Assembly (NCBI RefSeq): GCF_000005505.3 | Contig: NC_016131.3 | Location: forward strand, 20,853,501 to 20,917,500 | Reading direction: 5' to 3' | Source: Brachypodium distachyon | Taxonomy: Eukaryota; Streptophyta; Magnoliopsida; Poales; Poaceae | Length of the DNA: 64,000 nt | Part shown: positions 52,870 through 64,000 of the stretch, piece by piece | Layout: the number at the start of each line of letters is the position of its first letter | How positions within the stretch are numbered: the first letter of the stretch is position 1 | Position numbers and translations under genes: made by a program | Notes under the pieces: model-generated | The model's input: only the letters and a program-made list of their open reading frames with translations | Database searches by the model: none | What the model was told of the DNA's origin: nothing

Positions 52870-53575
52870 GGATGCCTTGGCACGTTAACTTGATAAACTT
52901 TAGATAAGGCAGTTTGAAAACCGATTGCATGGGACTCTTTAACGCATCGATCATTCTACCTGTCGGGAGTGGACTCTCTGTGGTTCTTTAATCTGTGCCT
53001 TTTAGTTAGGACATCGATCTATATCCACTCTTAAATTAAACCAAGACCAAACTGTTTTCTCCAAAAAACAAAAAAGAGAGAGACCAAACTGCTACCGTAT
53101 TACGGGATAAACTCGAATCTATGCTAGGTACCTTCTAGTTATCGATCCACACATCTCTGACATTGCAATGTTATGTCCATAATGAGCACTTTTTTTAGCC
53201 GATAAGTAATCCATAGGTTAGAGCTATCTTATCCCAATTCTTATACGTACTGTAGTATCATTGTTGATTAGCTAGAGATAGAAGCTTACAAACTCTGCTG
53301 GAAGTCCAAGTCTCCAAGGACGAGGATCATTGAGTCTTGAATGAATTACTAGATTTTATTATTAGATTATCATAGTCCAATGTCGACAGTACTAAGTTAA
53401 ATTCAAATTATCATGTAGTGGGACCAAGTTTGATAACCAGGAGCCTCATTCATGTATAGTGTGCAAGTCTATGATCAGTAAGCTAACACACACCAATCAA
53501 TTGGTAACACATAACAAACATTCCAAAACTAAACAAATACTTATATATGAATGTACCATGAAGTCGAGTTCTTGG

Positions 53576-53924
53576 CACTACTACAGAACAGTTAATCTCG
53601 CCTTCTAAACCATCTACTCCGACAAAAAGGGGAACTGCCAGTAACTATGTGTCAATGGTGACAGTGTCACTTCCTGAAGCGTTAGCGAACACCATTGACG
53701 GGTCATCCATAATGAGCTTTAGAGGTCTCCTTTTCTTGGACCACCAGCGGTGCGCCAGGAGGTGGCACATACCGTTTTCTCTAACGCGTCTCTTGTGGAC
53801 GTGTCAGAGATGACTTGTCTACATGGCTTATGGAATATTGTCCATGTAGCTATGACCATTTAGTTTGACGCTTCGTCGATGTGTGTCGGTGGTGGTCGTG
53901 CAGGGTGACAAGTTTTATAGTAGT
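53576..53924. mobile_element. Small non-autonomous CACTA-like element
   Basis: CACTACTACAGAAC at 53576-53589 and GTTTTATAGTAGTG at 53911-53924 are inverted ends (11 of 14 pairs match). CACTA followed by CTACAG-type bases is the signature of En/Spm elements. The expected 3-bp target duplication was not found (tgg left, acc right), so the ends may be damaged. Confidence 0.55.
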
Positions 53925-55153
53925 GACCCTAAGGATGCCTTCATGCCTAGGGGTCACAAACCCACCATAGACACGGTTCGATAAGTGTTTTGATACACCT
54001 TTTTCAAATATTTATGATTTTTTTATGCAGATCAGTGGTCAAGATAAAAAAAGGGGTCCTTCGAATGTTGACATATCCAGATCCACTCTTCCCATCTTGA
54101 CGTTCTTCCATGTAGTTCAGTATGAACCTATATGATATACCATGTTTATGCAAACTTGGACCAACCTTAGAAGTTTTAAAAACCACATAAGCTATTCTCA
54201 CCTCGAAAGTCCGAAACCTTAGACTGTTGAACACACAGTAGTGTCCGGCTCTGAAAGCACTGCTTTTTTGGTTGACGCGGATAAACACTAAATGTACAAA
54301 AGGACAAACCGTGAGAACAACTACTACATAGAGTAGGTCGTGATACCCCACACAATGACGAAGATAAAGTCGAAACGTTATTTCGGACGATGCCTCTTAT
54401 CATCAAGACATCACTACCAAGGACACACCCAGCCCAACTTTTTTTCAAAAAAAAAAAACACCCAGCCCAACAAAGGTTCTGAAACTGAATGTGATTCCCC
54501 TCGTCTCTTGATGTCAGATCGGGTGTTAGAGACAAGACGGCGAACGATTCACACAAAGCAGCACCCAGGGTTTGGTTACGTTGCCTTCTTATTTGAAACC
54601 CAATTCTATTTTATTTATTTTTTAAAGGTAAACCCAATTTTGTTGTGCATGAGGGTATCTTGACATTGAAGCTGAAATTCGTTGTGATGTGTTCATAGAG
54701 CATGAATGTCTCAGAGTTGTCAGTATATTCTATTGCCGTTAGAAATTGCCTTTTTTCGAAAAAAGGTGGAAGCCCCATCTTCTTCTGCAGCAATCGATGC
54801 ACACAACCAATTTCATTGCAAAGTTATAAAAAGTAGGTCTTACCGATCATCGGTTTGCGATCGTGGATACAATAATAAGCCATCAAAAAACATCAATCAT
54901 AACGAAATTATAATTAAAGGTGTCTAGTACACCGTCAGCCAGCCCGAGATACCATCTCCAGCCGGCTGCATCCAATAGCCTGCATAGTGGAGCTTATACT
55001 TAACCTTTTAAAATGGATTCTTTTCGAAGTCTGGTTGAGATTATTTACTGTGAAAAAGTTACATCGCCTTGATGAATGGAATACACTATTGAATCAGATT
55101 ATACTATCGCGTACCCTTACATTTCATTTTTAGCGTCCCTTCGAACTAACATT

Positions 55154-55269
55154 GTACTCCTTCCGTCCCATATTAAGTGACTCAAATTTGTCCAAATATG
55201 AATGTATCTATACCAAAAAAACGTCGATATATATAATATTTCGTCACTTAATATGGGACGGAGGTAGTA
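55154..55269. mobile_element. Stowaway MITE
   Basis: TACTCCTTCCGTCCCATATT pairs with aatatgggacggaggtagta, with agtgactcaaattt / gtcactt inner symmetry and TA ends. Confidence 0.85.
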
Positions 55270-55649
55270 CTAAATTGCGGCACTTATTATGGATCGGAGG
55301 GAGCAATTGTGTTGGTACATGGGTTTAGCAACGAGCTTAGCTTTCAAATTTTGAGAATTGAGAGACCAGTCTATAAATACCGTCATGGAGTACTGTTCTT
55401 TCGATGTGAGAAATCTCCAGACACACATAGAGCGGTTTTGGTGGGAGCAGACAAGTGGCTTGTGAGAATGTCAAATGGCCTGAGCTATCTGATCGCGAGC
55501 AGCATCGCATCTGTTTCCCGGTGGAGTTCATTGATTTTCTCCTAGATTGAAACAATCACAAGATCAACGTCTCCACAGCTGAAAAACAGCCAGGCAACTG
55601 TAATACGGGCCTCAAAGTCAATGTGCTAACCATGCATTCTGGTAGACAT

Positions 55650-59330
<3,681 letters not shown>

Positions 59331-60199
59331 AAAGAAAAGGAGTAGTACCAAAACTGTACATTGATCTGGACAGAATGCAACAGAGTCGCATGGTTTGCTC
59401 TTGACAGGCGCAGGTGTGAAGATTGGTGTGGTCAGCCGGCGAGTATTCAAGCCGTGCAAATGCGAACCTAATGATGGCGTCTTTGACTTCGCACGGTGGG
59501 GAACCACTCTTAGAAAACTTCCAGGATCATTACCTAGTCTAACAGCACATAAAACACCAAAGCGTGAAACTATTTGAAAGCAAAGTCTGCTCGTTTAGCG
59601 CCAATTCGTCAACGGATGATGTATCAGGTCAAAATGAGCATCTTCTCAATAAAAAATTTAAAACTTTGCAAAACAAATTGAGCATCTTCTCTGCCGGTCA
59701 CTCGTGCTTGCATTTTTTTTAATGCGGTAAGGTTTCTTTCGAGAGACTTCATAGCACAGTTTCTCTGAGGGCGGGCGTCCATCGCGTTTCTGCTTGTCAT
59801 TCTCAGTGGATGCATCAGCAACTAGCAATGTAATTGCCATTGATGATACCTCCACAGGCGCACCCTGCTTCCAGCTTGCTTTTGAAAGGAGGCAGTACTC
59901 CTGTACAAAACCACTCTATAGTCAGCGTGCATAAAAATAGGTTATAGAGCAGTACCATAGGTAAAAGCAGATTATGGATGTTGATACCTATTGTGCTGGT
60001 TAGGGACGGAGACAAGCCCAGGCAGTCGGGGCCGCGGCCCGGGGCGCAGAAACTTTTTCCTTTGGTAATTTTGGTGATTTCACGATTTGGCATGGGCTTA
60101 CTTGCTAATTCCAGTGATTTGGAGCAACGGTCTTGGTCTTGGTCTTGACAGTAGGATTCACCGCATACAGATAACATATGAGATGTGCACATGGCTGAG

Positions 60200-61165
60200 A
60201 ACCTCTCGTCTTTGCTGCAATCGACTTCAGTAAGTTTGTCCTCAACATAAATCTCTTTACCCTTCTTGCCCTTTTTGTTCTTCCATTTTAAGTTATAACC
60301 GTTTACACCATTAGTTGCATTTGGTCAGCACCAACCAAGAGCTCCGACTCTTCTTTAGTTGCTTCTCGCTCAAAGCGTTCCTCTAGAAGCTTGTCCTTTC
60401 CTTTCCCTTTATCTCTGGCCTTCACCTTCTATTTATTGATTCGCTTTACTTCGTCACCAGACTTTTCATTGTGTACAGAAAGCATAGATGGAATTTTCTT
60501 CAAATGAGAGATTACATCGTACTTGACTAGAATCATTTGAGACTGCCTCATTCTCTTCATTTTTTGGAAGATGATGGGGGTCAGCTAATTGACGACCAGA
60601 TCTAAGCTGAACCTAATGGACTTCTAACGGTTCCTCTTGAAGGAAGTAAAAAGACTCATCCTCTTCCTTTAACACACCAATAATGAGAACATTGAATTCT
60701 TCACTAGAGACGTCCATGCACTTTGCCAAGTGTGGATATATCTTCAGAGCGAAGCGCGGGAGAGAGATTGATTCCATCACTCGGGATGGTGCACGACATT
60801 TTGGCCGTTGTTGCCACTGGCCATGGGATATTCGAGGAACCGATGGATTGGGTCTTGTATTGTGGTTGCAGGGAATATAAGCCTCTCCTTTATGTTGATC
60901 TTGTGACTTGGCAAAGCCTTCAATGATCATAGGAGTGGATTTATATTCTGAAATCAGTATTTAATTTTCATCACAAGTTGGCCTCATATTTGAATTCAAC
61001 GAATCATCTCAAAGGATGATGACATTTGTTGTAACCATCTTCTCTGCATTCCTTATGCTTTTGGGGAGACCCGCATCAATAGTCCACTCATCAATCATTT
61101 TCTGGATGATATTCTTTATAACAAAGCAATCTATGAGCTTACGACCCAAACTGCGATGGTGAGAA
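60200..61165 (-). mobile_element. Gypsy gag/pol fragment, inverted copy A
   Basis: Reading the minus strand leftward: zinc-knuckle-like YHRSLGRKLIDCFVIKNIIQ (near 61165-61100), TTNVIILRDDSLN (near 61040), then a 105-residue open stretch (60930-60613) with GFAKSQDQHKGEAY and SSEEFNVLIIGVLKEEDESF, and VQLRSGRQLADPHH (near 60600). CxxHRxxGH-like knuckles and LRSGxxL are familiar from the gag-protease linker of plant Gypsy elements. Stops interrupt the ends. No reverse transcriptase is present. Confidence 0.6.
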
Positions 61166-61289
61166 CTAAAAATTGGCTCAGTGAACTTGGAAGCTTCTTT
61201 TGGCCTTTTAGACTTGAGCTCTCTATTTTGACGCTCACCAAGAGTCTTATTTATTTTTTATATCCGTAACAGAGATAAATCTTATAAAT

Positions 61290-61990
61290 CTTCTTAAGCC
61301 TAAAAGGGCAGAAGAAGTTCAATGAGTCAAATTTATGTCCTTACCATCGCATATTAGGTCATACACTCAAAGACTGCTCTGTTATAAAGAATATCATCTA
61401 GAAAACTCGTGATGAGTGAACTGCTGATGCAAATCTCCTTAAAAGCATATAAAATGAAAAGAAGATGGTTGCAACAAATGTCTTCACCCTTCGAAATGAT
61501 TCGATGAGTTGTGCATCTTCAAATATGAGGCCAACTTGCGATGATGCAACGGTGATCCCAAAATATAAATTCACTCCTATGATCATTTCAGGTTTTGCCA
61601 AGTCGCAAGATCAGCATAAAGGAGAGGCCTATATTCCCTTCAGCCACGATACACGACCTGGTTCATTAGATCCTCCAAGGTCCCAAGACTAGGGGCAACA
61701 TCAGGAAAACGACGTGTACTACCTTGAGTGATTGATGCAATCTCTCCTTCCGCTTTGTTCTGAAGATATATCAGCACATGCCAAAGCGCATGAAGATCTC
61801 TAGTGAAGAATTCAACATTCTCACTATTGGTGTGCTTGGGGATGATGATGAGTTTCTTTACTTCCCTGAAGAACCATTAGAAGTTGACCAGGTTCAACTT
61901 AGATCAGGTCAGGAATTAGCTAACCATCATTCTCTCCTTAAAAGGACTCAAAAAGGAAGGAGCCGATCCCAAACGGGTCGATGGAATCTA
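61290..61990 (+). mobile_element. Gypsy gag/pol fragment, inverted copy B
   Basis: The plus strand repeats the same order as copy A: CPYHRILGHTLKDCSVIKNI (near 61337-61400), ATNVFTLRNDSM (61466), GFAKSQDQHKGEAY (near 61590), SSEEFNILTIGVLGDDDEF (near 61797) and VQLRSGQELANHH (near 61890). Frame breaks lie near 61690-61780. It faces copy A head to head across a spacer of about 125 bp. Confidence 0.6.
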
Positions 61991-62519
61991 CCTCTAGGGT
62001 TCGAGTCAAGTACGATGTGATCTCTCGTATGAAGAAAACATTGGTCTATGTGGAAAGTCTATGTGAAAAATCACCATTGTGTTATGAAAATAATAATAGT
62101 GGCATGGATCAAGAGGTAAGAAACTTACAAACTACTTAATGAGTGTCATATAGAAGGCAAGGACGAAAGATGGTCCAATACACAACTAACATATCAATAA
62201 CTATGACATGTGCAAAAATGGAGTGTCCAAACTAATTAGGGGTTCACAAACCAAGACGAGAAAACAATAGGTTACCTGTGGGGCAGAGTAAACTTCGCTG
62301 CAAGACAAGGATAGGTGGTATGAATTGATGTGGGCAACCATGTAGCTTACGGGCATTGTGATTATAGTAATTATGTTGCAGCTTAAAGAAAACAGTTCAT
62401 TTCCACATCTTTCAAATAATTCATTTACATTCAATTTATATTAATCTTTGCATCTAATTGTATCAGTTTTACCCTCTGTTTTAAGCCAAATAATTAAGAC
62501 ACTGCCAATGGGAGGCCTC
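61991..62519. other. Intergenic region between Gypsy and LINE remnants
   Basis: AT-rich. I see no gene, repeat ends or RNA gene here. Confidence 0.4.
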
Positions 62520-62900
62520 TCTGTTGGAACTCAGCGTTGTGCAGCACCCTGAGATGAAAATCTATCATTAGGGATTAGGCTATCAAGCAGCAGCTTAATG
62601 CTCCTTTCCATATGGAAATTGCCATGCTAATATGCTGGAGTATCTGGAGAACTCGTAATGATCACATCTTCAATGGGGTGAATCCCTCTCTCTATAGGTG
62701 CAGAAAGATCTTTAAGGAGGAGCTCAACCTTGTGTTCCATGGGGTAAAAAGAAAGAAGCGGGGCAGATTTAGAGACTGGATTCAGAATTTTAGATAGACT
62801 CTTGTTAACACCTTTGTTAGCATTTTGTACATACATTTACATTTTTAATATATTTGCAGTAGATCATTGATCTACTGTTTTACTTTTTCCTAAAAAAGAA
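62520..62900 (+). mobile_element. LINE ORF2 C-terminal remnant
   Basis: The frame at 62612-62797 reads MEIAMLICWSIWRTRNDHIF, then NGVNPSLYRCRKIFKEELNL and a basic tail to a stop. CWxIWxxRNxxIF followed by a KEE(L/M)xLV-like helix is typical of the zinc-binding tail of plant LINE reverse transcriptases. A short untranslated stretch ending in tttcctaaaaaag follows. Everything upstream is lost. Confidence 0.75.
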
Positions 62901-64000
62901 TCTATCATCACAGCAACCAGAAAGGAAATGTACGTCAACGAAAACAATTTTGTCAAAAATACTACATACTACAACAGGTGCAGAAACCACAACACTTTTA
63001 ATATCAATATCGTCAATACTTTCATCTTGCTTCATTTTGTAAGATTGTGCAGAACAAATATCACCTTTTCATGTGCTGGATGCTAATAGTTAATCAGTAA
63101 GCACCCAGCTTACAAAATTAACACATCAGACTAATTCGGCTATTAAATAAACTATCATGCATTGTTCTAGCTAAATGCACACTGACCCTTTGTTTTGGCA
63201 CAAATGCTGAGAGATCCATGAGAAGCTAAGTGCCTCTTGATAAACCATATCAAAACAATCTACAATTCAATGGACAAAAAGTATTCACTTTGCTATGAAC
63301 TTGAGGACAATAATTTCAGCCACATACATAATGTGAAGCTAGAGTTTGAACAAGACTCATTCAGTTCTAAAATTGTAGATTCAGGTATATTCCCAGTCTA
63401 TCATGAGAAAACCTGAAGTAATAGCTCCTACAAAGGGTCAGATATGGTGGTAATTGGTTGGATACGCAGCGCTATATGCCGTGAGAATTGGACTAGAGAT
63501 GGAGGCCCTGCACTGCACAGGTGAACGACGCCTGTAATAAGTGGACAAAACGGGGGCACGCCAGCATCACCTCTGCCACGCCAAGGGTTTGGTGAATTGA
63601 ACAAGAAGCCGGCTAGATAGGTTTGCGGAGGAGCGACCCAGCGACACCCGTGAAAAATCCGGATAGGCAGGCCAGTGGCCGAACACGAAGACATTGCGAT
63701 GGCAGGTGAAGACGAGGATCGTGAGAGCGGGCGCGACCGGTGAGTGGTGACTGGGGAGCGAGCCAGCCGGCGTCGTTGGCCACACCGGCAGGACTGTTGG
63801 GGAAAAACTTTTTTCCGGAAAGGGAGAAAAAGAGAGTCCAGGAGATGAAGCGGTCAAGCAGGGGTCGTTGAGAAAAAAACGCGCCTCGTTTTTCTTTAAA
63901 AAAAATGCATCGATGCTTAGCTAAAAAAAGTTATCATTAGAATTGGTTGTATAATTTTCAAATTGAGTGTGGTTATATCTCAATCGTCTGATTTTTAAGC
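62901..64000. other. Terminal region without a recognised gene
   Basis: From 63430 to 63880 the sequence is GC-rich and open on the minus strand in two overlapping frames (63857-63567 and 63694-63428) without a recognisable domain. It could be a LINE 5' region or a gene first exon running from outside the window. The last 120 bp are AT-rich. Confidence 0.3.

Noticed and set aside
54763..54780. Palindrome ccttttttcgaaaaaagg as a possible terminator.
   Set aside because: Intrinsic terminators of this kind are bacterial; here it is more likely a scar of A/T-rich insertion.

Overview
This is plant nuclear DNA, almost certainly from a grass of the wheat/barley/Brachypodium group (Pooideae). Multi-exon genes with GC-rich first exons, many short Stowaway-type MITEs with CTCCCTCCG ends, and Copia, Gypsy, LINE, hAT and CACTA remnants all point there. 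The species cannot be fixed by reading. The density of genes and the small size of most insertions suggest a compact pooid genome or a gene island.

The window is dominated by a cluster of cysteine-rich receptor-like kinase (CRK, DUF26/Gnk2-type) genes. I could assemble seven complete CRK genes exon by exon, and every model is in frame from start to stop. Three lie on the minus strand (CRK-1 10343-14920, CRK-2 18876-24584, CRK-3 26366-29238). Four lie on the plus strand (CRK-4 30836-34121, CRK-5 34964-38472, CRK-6 44460-50173, CRK-7 56198-59162). The ancestral layout is seven exons: an ectodomain exon with signal peptide and two DUF26 domains, a membrane-span exon, and five kinase exons with near-constant sizes of 211, 238 and 151 nt in the middle. 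CRK-3 and CRK-7 are close paralogues in an inverted duplication about 29 kb apart.

Two further two-exon genes (8678-10032 and 16427-18009) encode a signal peptide, one divergent DUF26 domain, one membrane span and a short basic tail, with no kinase. Each sits just downstream of a full CRK on the same strand, so the left half looks like a duplicated 'CRK plus kinase-less partner' unit. The only clearly unrelated gene is a proline-rich 8-cysteine lipid-transfer-like protein (51800-52776, minus).

Region by region: 1-6.1 kb is retroelement debris (a ubiquitin-derived fragment, an LTR-like segment, a Copia 5' LTR with primer-binding site and gag, then Gypsy pieces). At 6.1-6.6 kb there is a long foldback; 8.7-29.3 kb holds the minus-strand CRK half; 29.8-30.5 kb has a LINE and MITEs at the strand switch; 30.8-50.2 kb and 56.2-59.2 kb hold the plus-strand CRKs; 60.2-64 kb has head-to-head Gypsy fragments and a LINE tail.

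The points most worth a second look are the kinase-less DUF26 membrane proteins paired with CRKs, five GC-AG introns among seven genes, and a recurrent pattern of tiny oligo(A)-bearing insertions flanked by 10-20 bp duplications. Exon borders are read from splice consensus, phase and family structure only; no transcript evidence was available.
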